A DNA stretch of 64,000 nt from Nocardia inohanensis NBRC 100128 (GCF_001612945.1 NZ_BDBK01000002.1:496001-560000), one strand, 5' to 3'. Shown: positions 1 to 8,360, counted from the first letter of the stretch. Translations and numbers: made by a program. The notes: generated by a model not told the origin, from the sequence alone.

Positions 1-1
1 C

Positions 2-142
2 GCCGGAGCAGGCCCGGATGCGGCGACGCTGGCGGCGGCCCGGTATCAAGGGCGGCGGCTGGCCGAGATCACCATCCGGCTGCTGGGGGAGGGGCGATCG
101 CCCGATGCTTCCGAAGCCCTGGCCGTCGCGCGGAACGCATGA
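2..142 (+). CDS. C-terminal fragment of an unidentified protein
   Basis: An open frame enters from the left edge and stops with TGA at 140–142, giving the last 46 residues of a protein. The tail is Ala/Arg-rich and probably helical. Its stop lies 23 bases before the preferred start of the MFS exporter, and an alternative exporter ATG at 139 would overlap it, so it is probably the previous gene of the same operon. Exporters of this class often sit beside their own regulator, but nothing in the fragment identifies a family. Confidence 0.4.
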   Translation, partial: AGAGPDAATLAAARYQGRRLAEITIRLLGEGRSPDASEALAVARNA

Positions 143-165
143 CGCGGACCGGCGAGGAGAACGTC

Positions 166-1581
166 ATGACGAGCGCCGAGGTTCGGCGGGCCGGACCACG
201 CACGGCGGGACTGGTACTGGCGCTGGTGTGCGCCTGCCAGTTCATGGTGATCCTGGATTCGTCCATCGTGAATGTCGCATTGCCCTCCGTGCAGCGCGAT
301 CTCGGGTTCAGCGCGCCCGGACTGGCCTGGGTGGTGAACGGGTATCTGCTGACCTTCGCCGGATTCATGCTGCTGGGCGGCAGGGCGGCGGATCTGTTCG
401 GTCATCGGCGGATGCTGGTGGCCGGGCTGTTCGTCTTCTCCGCCGCGAGCTTGGCCGGTGGACTGGCGACGAGTGCGGAGATATTGGTGGCGGCGCGCAT
501 CTCGCAGGGGGCGGGAGCGGCCATGCTGGCCCCGGCGACACTGGCGGTGATCAACACCGGTTTCACCGAACCCGGCTTGCGCGCAAAGGCTTTCGGGGCG
601 TGGTCGGCGGCGGGCGGGGTGGGCGGCATGGCCGGGGCGATCGCGGGCGGCGCCATCACCACCGGGTTGTCGTGGCGGTGGGTGTTCCTGATCAATGTGC
701 CGATCGGTGCGGTGCTCATCGCGGTGGCGCTGCTCGCGCTCGGCGAGAAGCGCACGGGTGCAAAGGAATCCCTCGACCTGCTCGGCGCGGTGACAGGCAC
801 GGCGGGCTTGGCCGCACTGATCTACGGGGTGATGCGAAGCGCCGAGGGCGGGTGGAACTCGGCAGCGGCCATCGGGCCGATCGCGGCGGGCGCAGTGCTG
901 CTCCTGGCATTCGTGGCGGTCGAGGCGCGATTCGCCGCCCGGCCCATGATGCCCCTGCGGCTCTTCGGAATCCGGCGGGTGGCGGTGGGCAATGCGATGC
1001 TGCTGCTGTTCGGTGGAATCGCCATCGCCATGTGGTACTTCACCTCGCTGTTCCTGCAAAATGTGCTGGGCTACAGCGCCCTTCGCGCCGGTCTCGGACA
1101 GACGCCGGCGGCGGTGACGTTCCTGCTCGTCGCGCGGTCGGCGGCCACGCTGCTGCCCAGAACGGGCGTGCGTCCGCTGCTGATCGCCGGGGGCGTGAGC
1201 TTCCTGCTCGGATTCGGCCTGCTCGCACAGGCGCACGCGGATACCGGCTACCTCACCGGCTTCCTGGCGCCGACATTGCTCGTCGCGGTCGGTATCGGCG
1301 TGACCTTCCCGACGCTCATGGCCACCGCGACCGCCGACGCGCCCGAGGGTGACGTGGGCATCGTCGGCGGCCTGGCCAACACCGCCGCACAGGCCGGCGG
1401 ATCGATAGGTCTGGCCGTGCTCGCCGCGGTCGCCGGGGCAGCCGGCGAGGCCGCCGCCCTGGCTATCGGCTACGACCGGGTGTTCGCGGTCGCGGCCGGG
1501 ATCGGCGTGGCCCTCGCGCTGCTCAGCCTGCTGCTGCCCCGCACTTCACAGCGTGAAGACGCGGTCGGCGGGATCGAGTAG
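166..1581 (+). CDS. MFS drug-efflux transporter (DHA2/EmrB-QacA type)
   Basis: Inner-membrane drug:proton antiporter of about 471 residues with many hydrophobic segments. Near the N-terminus it has LDSSIVNVALPSVQRDLG, the motif at the end of TM1 in 14-TM MFS exporters, followed by GGRAADLFGHRRML, the motif-A loop between TM2 and TM3. I chose the ATG at 166 because GAGGAGA lies five bases upstream; an in-frame ATG at 139 has no ribosome binding site. The 3' end overlaps the convergent hydrolase gene by 36 bases. The substrate cannot be read from sequence. Confidence 0.88.
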   Translation: MTSAEVRRAGPRTAGLVLALVCACQFMVILDSSIVNVALPSVQRDLGFSAPGLAWVVNGYLLTFAGFMLLGGRAADLFGHRRMLVAGLFVFSAASLAGGLATSAEILVAARISQGAGAAMLAPATLAVINTGFTEPGLRAKAFGAWSAAGGVGGMAGAIAGGAITTGLSWRWVFLINVPIGAVLIAVALLALGEKRTGAKESLDLLGAVTGTAGLAALIYGVMRSAEGGWNSAAAIGPIAAGAVLLLAFVAVEARFAARPMMPLRLFGIRRVAVGNAMLLLFGGIAIAMWYFTSLFLQNVLGYSALRAGLGQTPAAVTFLLVARSAATLLPRTGVRPLLIAGGVSFLLGFGLLAQAHADTGYLTGFLAPTLLVAVGIGVTFPTLMATATADAPEGDVGIVGGLANTAAQAGGSIGLAVLAAVAGAAGEAAALAIGYDRVFAVAAGIGVALALLSLLLPRTSQREDAVGGIE

Positions 1582-2799
1582 GCCGAACGTCGCGGAGATC
1601 TGCGCGCACAAGCGCGACGGCCGGTCGGTGTCGGAGGTGGCCTTACCGCTGGTGAGGATCGCCCCCGACAATCCGCGCGCCGGATCCGCCCAGCCGTACT
1701 GGGTGGTCAAACCGCTTCTGCCGAAATGGGATCCGGTGTGACGGCCGAATTTGGAGCGGCGTGCGCCGAGTTCGTAGCCCGCCCGGCTGACCCGTCCCGC
1801 GGCCCCGGGCATCCGGTCCGCGGGTCGTACCGCCGCCCGCAGGGTCTCCGGCCGCATGATCCGGACGCCATCCAATTCGCCACCGCGCGCGAGGATTTCG
1901 TAGAACCGCGACAACTCCCACGCCGTGGTCACCAGATTGCCCGAGGGCAATTCCGCGGTCAGGAAGGCCCGCGTCGCCGAGTCGGAGACCGCGCCGCCCA
2001 TCCCGCCGCCGAGCGCGCGCTTGGCCAGATAGCTCCACACCCGCGACGGCCCCGGACCGACCTTCACGCTCGGCACCACCAACTCGACATCCTCGTCGCG
2101 GACCCCGAAGTTGTTCCAGCGGAACCCCAACGGCGTCAGCACCTGCTCGCTCAAATGCTCCCGCATCGGCTTGCCCGTGGCCCGTTGCACCAGCAACCGC
2201 TGGATCAACCCACTGGTCAGCGCGTGATATACCCGGAACCGGCCCGGCCGCCAGCTCGGCTTCAGATCCGCCAGCGCCCGCACCGCCAATTCCTCATCGG
2301 TGACGAGCTGATACCCCTTGTACGGCGGCGTCACGAACGGCACCCCCGCTGAATGCGACAGCACATCACCGATGGTGATGCCCGCCTTGCCATTGGCCGC
2401 GAACTCCGGAATGTACTGGCACACCGCATCTTCCAGCCGGAAAGCGCCTTGCTCCACCAGCATGACCATGAGCGCCGCCGAGACGCCCTTGGCGGTGGAG
2501 AACCCGCAGAACGGCATCTCGGTGGTGACCGGCACCCGCTCCGCATCCGGACCGTCACCCGGAGCATTGCCCCACGCGTGGCCGATCGCCCGATTCAGCA
2601 CCACCCGCTCATTGCGGCGCAGACACACCTGAATCGCCGGCGTGGTACCCAGCCGATACCAATCCCGCACCGACTCCCACACCGCCTCGACCGCGGCGCG
2701 GCTGACCCCGGCCGCCGCCGGATCATCCTCGTGGCCGACGGCCGTCACCGCATCCAGGTCGGCGGCGATCGGCACCAGTGTGTCAACGGGAGCAACCAT
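1546..2799 (-). CDS. Serine hydrolase, beta-lactamase/EstB family
   Basis: Member of the class C beta-lactamase-fold esterases and penicillin-binding-like hydrolases (Pfam Beta-lactamase), 417 residues. The SxxK catalytic motif is S101-T-A-K104 in GFSTAKG, followed by a helix leading to SHSAGVPF. The second active-site tyrosine is probably Y191 in VYHALTSGLI. No signal peptide is seen, so it is probably a cytoplasmic esterase (EstB/LipE-like) rather than a secreted beta-lactamase. It converges on the MFS gene with a 36-base overlap. Substrate unknown. Confidence 0.85.
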   Translation of the reverse strand: MVAPVDTLVPIAADLDAVTAVGHEDDPAAAGVSRAAVEAVWESVRDWYRLGTTPAIQVCLRRNERVVLNRAIGHAWGNAPGDGPDAERVPVTTEMPFCGFSTAKGVSAALMVMLVEQGAFRLEDAVCQYIPEFAANGKAGITIGDVLSHSAGVPFVTPPYKGYQLVTDEELAVRALADLKPSWRPGRFRVYHALTSGLIQRLLVQRATGKPMREHLSEQVLTPLGFRWNNFGVRDEDVELVVPSVKVGPGPSRVWSYLAKRALGGGMGGAVSDSATRAFLTAELPSGNLVTTAWELSRFYEILARGGELDGVRIMRPETLRAAVRPADRMPGAAGRVSRAGYELGARRSKFGRHTGSHFGRSGLTTQYGWADPARGLSGAILTSGKATSDTDRPSRLCAQISATFGLLDPADRVFTL

Positions 2800-2883
2800 T
2801 CCGCCCAGGGTAGCGGCGTATCGAAACCGGAGCCGGCTGCTGCGCCCCAGGCCGACCGGCCGGATCTGAGTCGGCGGCCGATC

Positions 2884-3384
2884 TCAGGACGCGGCGCGCC
2901 GCCGATGCCGAGCCACGTGCACGCGGGTTGAGCAGCGGGTGGTGCAGAAGCGGCGCTTGCCGTTGCGGGAGGTATCGACGAATACGATCCCGCAGCCTTC
3001 GCGCGCGCAGCATCCGATGCGGGCCGGGTCCTCGCAGAACAGGGCGGCGAGGCCGAATGCGGTGTATGCCTTCACGCGTTCGTCGACGGGTGCGGTTTCG
3101 TCGGAGTAGTGCAGATGCGGTGCGCGGTCGTCGTGCACCGAAATGTAGGGCCGCCCAGCTGTTTTGGCGAGCAGCGCATTGAGCAGCTCGACCGATGGTG
3201 AGCGGAAGACCGCGTCCAGTTCCCGCGCCCACCGCCGTAATTCGGCGTCCTGCCGCCCATCGATGACCCCGATCGGTTTGTAGCCGCTGGCCGCGAGCAG
3301 CTCGCCGAGGTCCTGCTCCGGCCCCGCGTTCACCAGTCCCGCGGCCAGTTCGGCGGCCACCCCGCCGTAAGGGTTGAAATGCAC
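2884..3384 (-). CDS. CGNR-type zinc-finger protein
   Basis: 166-residue probable transcriptional regulator of the ABATE/CGNR family. The N-terminal 115 residues form the helical ABATE-like part. The C-terminus has a zinc-ribbon with C126, C131, C147 and C151 around FVDTSRNGKRRFC. The signature tetrapeptide reads CSTR instead of CGNR, so the metal ligands are kept but the naming motif has drifted. The start is GTG at 3384; no in-frame ATG lies close upstream. It is divergent from the small zinc-ribbon gene that begins about 25 bases away. Confidence 0.8.
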   Translation of the reverse strand: MHFNPYGGVAAELAAGLVNAGPEQDLGELLAASGYKPIGVIDGRQDAELRRWARELDAVFRSPSVELLNALLAKTAGRPYISVHDDRAPHLHYSDETAPVDERVKAYTAFGLAALFCEDPARIGCCAREGCGIVFVDTSRNGKRRFCTTRCSTRVHVARHRRRAAS

Positions 3385-3409
3385 TGACCCATTACATCAG
3401 CATGATGCC

Positions 3410-3586
3410 ATGCCCGCCACCTGCCCCGCCTGCTCCTGGCCCACCCCCGAAACCATCTCCACCCACGGCAATATCCGCTACCTGCGCTGCGTCTGCGGCA
3501 AATGGCTCGTCGCGGCGGCCGAAGTGGTCTTGGCAACAGCCGGGACCAGCACCTTCGAAGCGGCCGGCGCCGACCTCGTACCCTGA
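3410..3586 (+). CDS. Small zinc-ribbon protein
   Basis: 58-residue protein with two Cys pairs, CPAC near the N-terminus and CVCG about 20 residues later, spaced as in a minimal zinc ribbon. After the second pair it becomes a short Ala/Val-rich tail. An upstream TTG at 3374 is possible, but the ATG at 3410 places the first knuckle immediately at the N-terminus as in other tiny ribbons. No partner domain is present. It begins 25 bases from the start of the divergent CGNR gene. Function unknown. Confidence 0.5.
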   Translation: MPATCPACSWPTPETISTHGNIRYLRCVCGKWLVAAAEVVLATAGTSTFEAAGADLVP

Positions 3587-3655
3587 AACCCGTACCACGA
3601 CCCGCTCCGGTGCTCGGTGCGAACGGGTGTCGTGGTCTCGAGGGAGAATGTGGTC

Positions 3656-3748
3656 GTGAGCGACGCAAGCAAGTTGAAATTCGAAGATCGGCCCGGGGAA
3701 CCGGCGGTCGTGGCACGCGCAGGTGCCGCGACGCCTGCCGGCGGCTAG
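3656..3748 (+). CDS. Possible 30-residue peptide upstream of a coupled gene
   Basis: A GTG-started frame (in-frame alternative GTG at 3650) follows a good purine-rich site, GAGGGAGA at 3640–3647. It encodes a short hydrophilic peptide beginning VSDASKLKFEDRPGEP and ends with TAG at 3746–3748, five bases before the ATG of the next gene. The placement suggests translational coupling or a leader peptide. Short GC-rich frames arise by chance, so confidence is low. Confidence 0.3.
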   Translation: MSDASKLKFEDRPGEPAVVARAGAATPAGG

Positions 3749-3752
3749 TTCG

Positions 3753-4286
3753 ATGTCCGATCAGGAGAAGCCGGGACGCGGTTCTTTACCGGGCCCCGGC
3801 GGCAACAGGTTCGATGCGGTGGAACGGTTACGCCGCAAGCTCGAGGGGATGAAAGCCGCGGAGGCCGGTCCGCGTGCGGGGGAAGACGACTCGAAGGTCA
3901 TCCGGCTACCCCGGCGACCGCGACGCGCCACCGAAGAAGGGGGTGAGCCGCCGCGCCGGCCCTGGTTCCCGGAGGGTGGTTCGATTTACGATCCGGCGCC
4001 GACCAGGCCGGTGACGCGGTCGGAGCTGCAACGCGAGACCGGATGGTGGCCCGCCGATCAGGGCGCGGTGCCACCCCCTCCACCGGAGGGCGCCCGGGGC
4101 GAAGCCGAGCACGACGGGAGCGTCATCGATCTCGGCGCACTCCGCCGCAAACGTGCCGGTGAGGACGCCCCGGCCACCGGAAGGCGCCGCATGGCCAAGC
4201 CGCGCAGAATCGGTCCCACGGCAGGCGGGGATACCGAGGCCGGCAATCCGGAGGATGACAACCCCGGTCCCGCACCCCGCCGCTGA
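3753..4286 (+). CDS. Hypothetical disordered, charged protein
   Basis: 177 residues, very rich in Arg, Pro, Gly, Glu and Asp, with no hydrophobic segment and no recognisable domain. A short amphipathic stretch near residues 18–30 (FDAVERLRRKLEGM) could form a helix; the rest reads as intrinsically disordered. I prefer the ATG at 3753 (MSDQEKPGRG) over an upstream in-frame ATG at 3723, because that extension would overlap the preceding short frame. The compositional bias is strong enough that existence as a protein is likely but not certain. Confidence 0.5.
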   Translation: MSDQEKPGRGSLPGPGGNRFDAVERLRRKLEGMKAAEAGPRAGEDDSKVIRLPRRPRRATEEGGEPPRRPWFPEGGSIYDPAPTRPVTRSELQRETGWWPADQGAVPPPPPEGARGEAEHDGSVIDLGALRRKRAGEDAPATGRRRMAKPRRIGPTAGGDTEAGNPEDDNPGPAPRR

Positions 4287-4361
4287 ACACCGGCGGGGAC
4301 CGTATGCCCCCGAAATCGGGGGCACCCCCATTGTCTGAAACTTGCACCTTTCACTATCTGT

Positions 4362-4400
4362 GAACGTTAGTGTTCGTGGATCCTCGTCCGAGGCGGACGA
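4362..4400. promoter_or_regulatory. Two inverted repeats upstream of the secreted protein gene
   Basis: GAAC-GTTAGT-GTTC at 4362–4375 and a perfect 7-bp dyad TCGTCCG-AGG-CGGACGA at 4384–4400 lie just before the ribosome binding site of the gene at 4419. Either could be an operator; no regulator is assigned. Confidence 0.35.
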
Positions 4401-4418
4401 ACCGGTGAAAGGCCTCCC

Positions 4419-4877
4419 ATGACAACACCTTCGGCGCGCTACGCCAGATTCTCGGCAACCGCGGCCGCAGCCGTCGGCGCCGTACTACTGATGGCTCCGA
4501 ACGCCGCCGCATCGTCCTGGGGCCAAGTGACGCTGAAGAACTCGTCCCCGGAAGTCGGCTGCTCCTACAAGGTGACCAGCGGCGACCTGGTCGGCGGCGG
4601 CAGCAGCACCTTCAACGGCATGAAGGTCACCTTCTACGACAACGGCACCGCCATCGGCTCCGGCACGGTCGGCTCCGGCGGCCTCTCCAGCGTCCTCACC
4701 GGCAGCCCCGCCACCGTCTCCTGGACCCCCAAAACCACAGGCCAACACGTACTCACAGCCACCTCCGAATACCTGGGCGGCACCCCCGGCAACGACCTGA
4801 CCCCGCTGACCGTCCAGGTCACCGCCGCCTCAGCCACCGGCAGCTTCGGCTGCTCCCTGTCCAGCTTCTCCGGCTGA
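4419..4877 (+). CDS. Secreted beta-sandwich (Ig-like) protein
   Basis: 152 residues with a Sec signal peptide: a basic N-terminus, a hydrophobic Ala-rich core, and probable cleavage near APNAAAS. The mature part contains a short Ig-like beta-sandwich pattern with SWTPKTTGQHVL typical of a terminal strand pair, plus two cysteines (VGCSY and FGCSL) that could form a disulfide. It is paralogous in architecture to the gene at 30469: same length class, the same SWTP…G.H.L strand motif and a similar Ser/Gly/Phe-rich C-terminus. No catalytic residues are evident. Likely exported or wall-associated, function unknown. Confidence 0.72.
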   Translation: MTTPSARYARFSATAAAAVGAVLLMAPNAAASSWGQVTLKNSSPEVGCSYKVTSGDLVGGGSSTFNGMKVTFYDNGTAIGSGTVGSGGLSSVLTGSPATVSWTPKTTGQHVLTATSEYLGGTPGNDLTPLTVQVTAASATGSFGCSLSSFSG

Positions 4878-4888
4878 CCCCGAACACG

Positions 4889-4920
4889 AAAAAACCCGCG
4901 AACCGAATCGAGTTCGCGGG
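4889..4920 (-). terminator. Rho-independent terminator of tRNA-Ala
   Basis: Perfect 9-bp stem CCCGCGAAC/GTTCGCGGG with an 8-base loop, followed on the minus strand by six consecutive T residues. It lies directly downstream of the tRNA and converges on the 3' end of the secreted-protein gene, so it may act in both directions. Confidence 0.85.
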
Positions 4921-4934
4921 CTGTTCGTGTGTTG

Positions 4935-5007
4935 TGGAGCTAAGGGGAATCGAACCCCTGACCTTCTCGATGCGAACGAGACGCGCTACCAACTGCGCTA
5001 TAGCCCC
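4935..5007 (-). tRNA. tRNA-Ala (anticodon CGC)
   Basis: 73-nt cloverleaf on the minus strand. The acceptor stem GGGGCTA/TAGCTCC contains the G3:U70 wobble pair that identifies alanine tRNAs. The D-arm has AGCGCAGTTGGTAGCGC. The anticodon stem TCTCG/CGAGA encloses the loop TTCGCAT, giving anticodon CGC for GCG codons. The T-arm GGGGTTCGATTCCCC is canonical. CCA is not encoded. A terminator follows. Confidence 0.97.
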
Positions 5008-5044
5008 GCGTAGTCCGTCTCCGGCCTGCGCTTGCAGAACTTTA

Positions 5045-5809
5045 TCAGGTGGGTTGGGGAGATGCCGAATCGGCTGGTTGTGGGGGGTTTTCGGGGGAGG
5101 GGAGGGGTTCGCTGTAGGACTCGACCACGCGGCGGAAGAGGTCGGTGCGGTGGGCTCGGACGGCTTCGTTGGCGGGTTCGAGGAGGCATTGGGTGAGGGT
5201 GCCGTCGTGGACGGCGATCAGGGAGCGGCCCAGGGATACGGGGTCTGGGACGTGGCGGCCTGCTCGCGCCAGGAGGGCTACTACTACCGGGGTCAGGGCG
5301 CCGCTGATGGCTTCCTCGCGGGCGACCATTACTTGGCGTAGGTCCGGGTTGCGGAGGGCGTGGGCGGTGAATTCGGAGGTGATGCGAAACCATTTGTCGT
5401 CCATGGGGACCGCGTGCAGGGCGAATTCGACGGCTTGGGCGGGGTCGCTGACTGCGATATCTACTTCGAGTAGGGCGGTTACCTGGGTGAGCATTTGGCT
5501 GGAGCGCTGTTCCCACATGGCGAGGAAGAGTTCTTCCAGGGATTTGAAGTTCGAGTAGAAGGCTCCGCGGGTGAATCCGGCTCGCTCACAGAGTTGTTCG
5601 ACCGTGCAGCGGCCCAGGCCGTCCTCGGCGAAGGCGTCGAATGCGGCATCCAGCAGCCGTTGCCGGGTCGCCGCTCGCCGCCGTTTCGGGGGTGTGGTGA
5701 CCTCGCCCGAACTCGTCTCGTCCACTGTCATTTCGCCCCCGCGATCCGCCGCCCCGGCCTCGGCATTGTCGATGCCGCCGCCCGTTCCGGAGTTATCGGC
5801 CCTGCTCAC
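5045..5809 (-). CDS. TetR/AcrR-family regulator
   Basis: 254 residues. After a disordered N-terminal 45 residues comes a classical TetR DNA-binding domain: RQRLLDAAFDAFAEDGL, then the helix-turn-helix CTVEQLCERAGFTRGAFYSNF, about residues 48–95. The C-terminal ligand domain is helical and not assigned to a subfamily. A later in-frame ATG (residue 27, MTVDETSSG) is an alternative start. It lies 35 bases downstream of the uracil-DNA glycosylase gene on the same strand. Target unknown. Confidence 0.88.
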   Translation of the reverse strand: MSRADNSGTGGGIDNAEAGAADRGGEMTVDETSSGEVTTPPKRRRAATRQRLLDAAFDAFAEDGLGRCTVEQLCERAGFTRGAFYSNFKSLEELFLAMWEQRSSQMLTQVTALLEVDIAVSDPAQAVEFALHAVPMDDKWFRITSEFTAHALRNPDLRQVMVAREEAISGALTPVVVALLARAGRHVPDPVSLGRSLIAVHDGTLTQCLLEPANEAVRAHRTDLFRRVVESYSEPLPSPENPPQPADSASPQPT

Positions 5810-5844
5810 GCCCAGATACTAGCGAAGTACAACTCTCGTGACGC

Positions 5845-6603
5845 TCAGGGGCAAGCCCCTGAAACCCCTGGTGGGGCGGGGAGGCCCGCGGTGCGGGCGG
5901 CTGCGGTGAGGACTGTCTCGAGCATGGCGGGGGTGAGGCGGCCGGTGAAGGTGTTCTGCTGGCTGGGGTGGTAGGTGCCGAAGAGGTGGAGGGGAGAGCG
6001 GTCGGGGCGGGCCGGCTCGAGTTCGTAGTGGGCGCCGTGGCCGAACTTCGGTTTGGGTTTCGGTACGGTCCAGCCGGATTCGGTCAGGACCGGCAGCAAC
6101 GCCTGCCAGCCCCAGCCGCCGAGGACGACGATGGCGCGCAGCGACGGGGCGAGCAGGCCGAGTTCGGTGGTCAGCCAGTGCCGGCAGTTGTCGCGTTCGG
6201 AGGGGAGGGGTTTGTTGTCGGGAGGCGCGCAGTGCACGGGGGCGGTGACGCGGGTGCCGAGCAGGCGCAGGCCGTCGTCGGCGCTCAGGCTGGTCGGCTG
6301 GTTCGCCAGGCCGGCGCGGTGCATGCAGGCGATGAGGACGTCGGCGCTGCGATCGCCGGTGAACATCCGGCCGGTGCGATTTCCGCCGTGCGCGGCCGGC
6401 GCCAGGCCGACCACGAGCAGCCGGGCGTCGTCGGGGCCGAACCCGGGAACCGGTTTACCCCAGTAATTTTCGTCACGGAACGAGGCGCGTTTCTCGTGGG
6501 CGACCTGTTCCCGCCATTCGACCAGGCGCGGGCAGGCGCGACACGCTGTGAGCTGGGCATCCAGCTCGGCAATTGTGCGGCACACGGGTCGATTCAAGCG
6601 CAC
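5845..6603 (-). CDS. Uracil-DNA glycosylase, family 5 (UdgB type)
   Basis: Removes uracil and other deaminated bases from DNA to start base-excision repair. The 252 residues carry the family-5 signature GLAPAAHGGNRTGRMFTGD (about 66–84) and the second motif TYHPSQQNTFTGRLT near residue 220. Four cysteines, C21, C24, C125 and C140, fit the [4Fe-4S] cluster of this family. The start is GTG at 6603 with no strong ribosome binding site, so the true start may be slightly internal. A short inverted repeat, TCAGGGG-CAAG-CCCCTGA at 5845–5862, overlaps the stop codon. Confidence 0.9.
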   Translation of the reverse strand: MRLNRPVCRTIAELDAQLTACRACPRLVEWREQVAHEKRASFRDENYWGKPVPGFGPDDARLLVVGLAPAAHGGNRTGRMFTGDRSADVLIACMHRAGLANQPTSLSADDGLRLLGTRVTAPVHCAPPDNKPLPSERDNCRHWLTTELGLLAPSLRAIVVLGGWGWQALLPVLTESGWTVPKPKPKFGHGAHYELEPARPDRSPLHLFGTYHPSQQNTFTGRLTPAMLETVLTAAARTAGLPAPPGVSGACP

Positions 6604-6700
6604 CGGTCCGACAACCGGGGTGTGACGGTGCGGTGTGGCGGGCGCAGCATAGGGTTCGCGGGTAGCCGAGAGTTTGCGATTGCGAAGGGAACCCGCTCAT

Positions 6701-7384
6701 ATGGCTGAATTGGTGGAGCTCGGCACCGCCGTGGACGCGGCACAGCAGGCCGGAAACATGCTGGGCGTGTTCGCATTCGGCGTGTCGGGCGCCCTGCTGG
6801 CCGTGCGGCGGCGGTTCGACGTGGTCGGCATCACGGTCTTGGCGATCGCGACCGCGACCGGCGGCGGTGTGATCCGCGATCTCGTGATCGGCCGCACGCC
6901 CCCGGCCGCCTTCGTGCAATTGAGCTATGCGGGCACGGCGCTGCTGGCGGCGGCGCTCATCTTCTTCTGGCATCCCCCGGTCCGATTGGTCCGCACGCCG
7001 TTGCTCGTCACCGACGCCATCGGCCTCGGCGTCTTCTGCGTGACCGGCACCGTCACCGCCTTCCAGCACAATATGTCGGCCACCTCGGCGGCGGCATTGG
7101 GCGTGGTCACGGCGGTAGGGGGCGGCATCATCCGGGATGTGCTGGCGGGCGTCACGCCCAGCGTGCTCAGCGACGGCGAGCTGTACGCGGTTCCCGCGCT
7201 GCTGGGTTCGGCGGTGACCGCGCTGCTGCTGCACTACGGCCAATACACCTACTGGACAGGCGGTTTGGCGGGTGCGGGCGCGGTCGGCCTGCGCCTGGTC
7301 GCGCTCTGGCGGCACTGGCGCGCCCCGCTGGCCCGGCCGCACCGCCGCCGGGTGGAGACCCCGGAGCATCAGAACCCGACTTAG
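6701..7384 (+). CDS. TRIC-type cation channel family membrane protein (UPF0126/YicG)
   Basis: 227-residue inner-membrane protein with two homologous repeats of about three hydrophobic helices each. Both repeats carry the family's Gly-rich kink: ATATGGGVIRDLVIGRTPP in the first and VTAVGGGIIRDVLAGVTPS in the second. Prokaryotic TRIC channels are trimeric K+/cation channels; some relatives are annotated as glycine transporters. The ATG at 6701 is preceded by GAAGGGA ten bases away. It is divergent from the glycosylase across about 97 bases. The C-terminal tail is basic. Confidence 0.87.
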   Translation: MAELVELGTAVDAAQQAGNMLGVFAFGVSGALLAVRRRFDVVGITVLAIATATGGGVIRDLVIGRTPPAAFVQLSYAGTALLAAALIFFWHPPVRLVRTPLLVTDAIGLGVFCVTGTVTAFQHNMSATSAAALGVVTAVGGGIIRDVLAGVTPSVLSDGELYAVPALLGSAVTALLLHYGQYTYWTGGLAGAGAVGLRLVALWRHWRAPLARPHRRRVETPEHQNPT

Positions 7385-7488
7385 CCAATCCTCAGTCGTG
7401 TCGCGGAACACCCTTGTGCGTGATTGATAGCATGGCGGAGGCCGCCCGACGGGCTGTGGAAAACACCCAGAGAGAGCTACTACTTCCG

Positions 7489-7929
7489 ATGCAGTTTGAG
7501 ATCGTCGAACGCGACGAGACGTGGGTCGCGGGGTTGCCGGTACGCAGCCCCAAACGCGCCCTCGGAGAACTGCGCGACCACGATCTGGAAGTGGCCTGGG
7601 CCGCCGTGCTGCATCAGGAACTGGGCGGTCCGCTGGCATCGGCCTACACCGATTACGCGAGCGAACTGGGCACCTACAACACCCAGATCGTCGGCTATCA
7701 GTGCGACTCCTTCGACCGGGTGACCCGCGGCCATATCGTGGCCCGCATCCCCGCCGGCACCTACGCCCGCTTCTCCTCGGTCGGCAACTTCCCGCGCGTC
7801 ATGACCGACCTGTGGACGCAGATCGCCTACGCCGAGGAGCACAACCAGATAAAGCGCATCCACACCGGCGATTTCGAGTGCTACCCGCACGCTTACAAGA
7901 TCGACCTGTATCTGGCGGTCGAGCCATGA
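7489..7929 (+). CDS. GyrI-like effector-binding domain protein (first of a pair)
   Basis: 146-residue single-domain protein of the GyrI/AraC effector-binding (SHS2) fold, seen in MQFEIVERDETWVAGLPVRS followed by IPAGTYARFSSVGNFP, the strand that lines the ligand pocket. It has no DNA-binding domain, so it may bind small molecules or hydrolyse cyclopropyl-type compounds as some relatives do. An in-frame GTG at 7414 would add 25 residues, but alignment with the neighbour favours 7489. Its stop overlaps the next start as ATGA, implying translational coupling. Confidence 0.75.
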   Translation: MQFEIVERDETWVAGLPVRSPKRALGELRDHDLEVAWAAVLHQELGGPLASAYTDYASELGTYNTQIVGYQCDSFDRVTRGHIVARIPAGTYARFSSVGNFPRVMTDLWTQIAYAEEHNQIKRIHTGDFECYPHAYKIDLYLAVEP

Positions 7930-8360
7930 GCTACTCGATAGTGGTGCGCCCCGGCGGTGTCTACGGCGGCCTCGTCGTGCCCCGCGTCCGCCCCAGCTTC
8001 AAGGTCAGCACCAGCGACCTGATCGAATTCCTCCGCGACCGGCTGCGCGACCGCGACGGCGTGGAACGCCCGCTGGCCACGGTCTACGTCCCCGACCCCG
8101 CGGGCAACTACAACGTGCTGGTCTCCTACGAATACGCCGACCCGCACCAGGCTCCCGTCGGCGACGTCCTGATCCGTGTCCCCAAGGGCGTCTACGCCCG
8201 CTTCCGCCCGAACGGCGACTATCACGATCCGGCCGAGGACGTCTGGGCTCAGGTCGACGACGCCACCGCATCGGCCGAGATCACCCGCGCCTACCGCGAG
8301 GAGATCGAGATCTGGACCGGCCCCGCGGATCTGGAGCTCTTCATCTCCATCCTGGTTTGA
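7926..8360 (+). CDS. GyrI-like effector-binding domain protein (second of a pair)
   Basis: 144 residues, paralogous to the preceding gene and translationally coupled to it through ATGA. The shared core is VPKGVYARFRPNGDYHDP followed by VWAQV, matching IPAGTYARFSSVGNF and LWTQI upstream. The pair could form a heterodimer with pseudo-fourfold symmetry of the SHS2 repeats, or two specificities could be kept side by side (inference). A perfect inverted repeat follows the stop codon directly. Confidence 0.72.
   Translation: MSYSIVVRPGGVYGGLVVPRVRPSFKVSTSDLIEFLRDRLRDRDGVERPLATVYVPDPAGNYNVLVSYEYADPHQAPVGDVLIRVPKGVYARFRPNGDYHDPAEDVWAQVDDATASAEITRAYREEIEIWTGPADLELFISILV

Noticed and set aside
4362..4375. 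SOS box (LexA site)
   Set aside because: The actinobacterial LexA box has GAAC and GTTC four bases apart; here the spacer is six.
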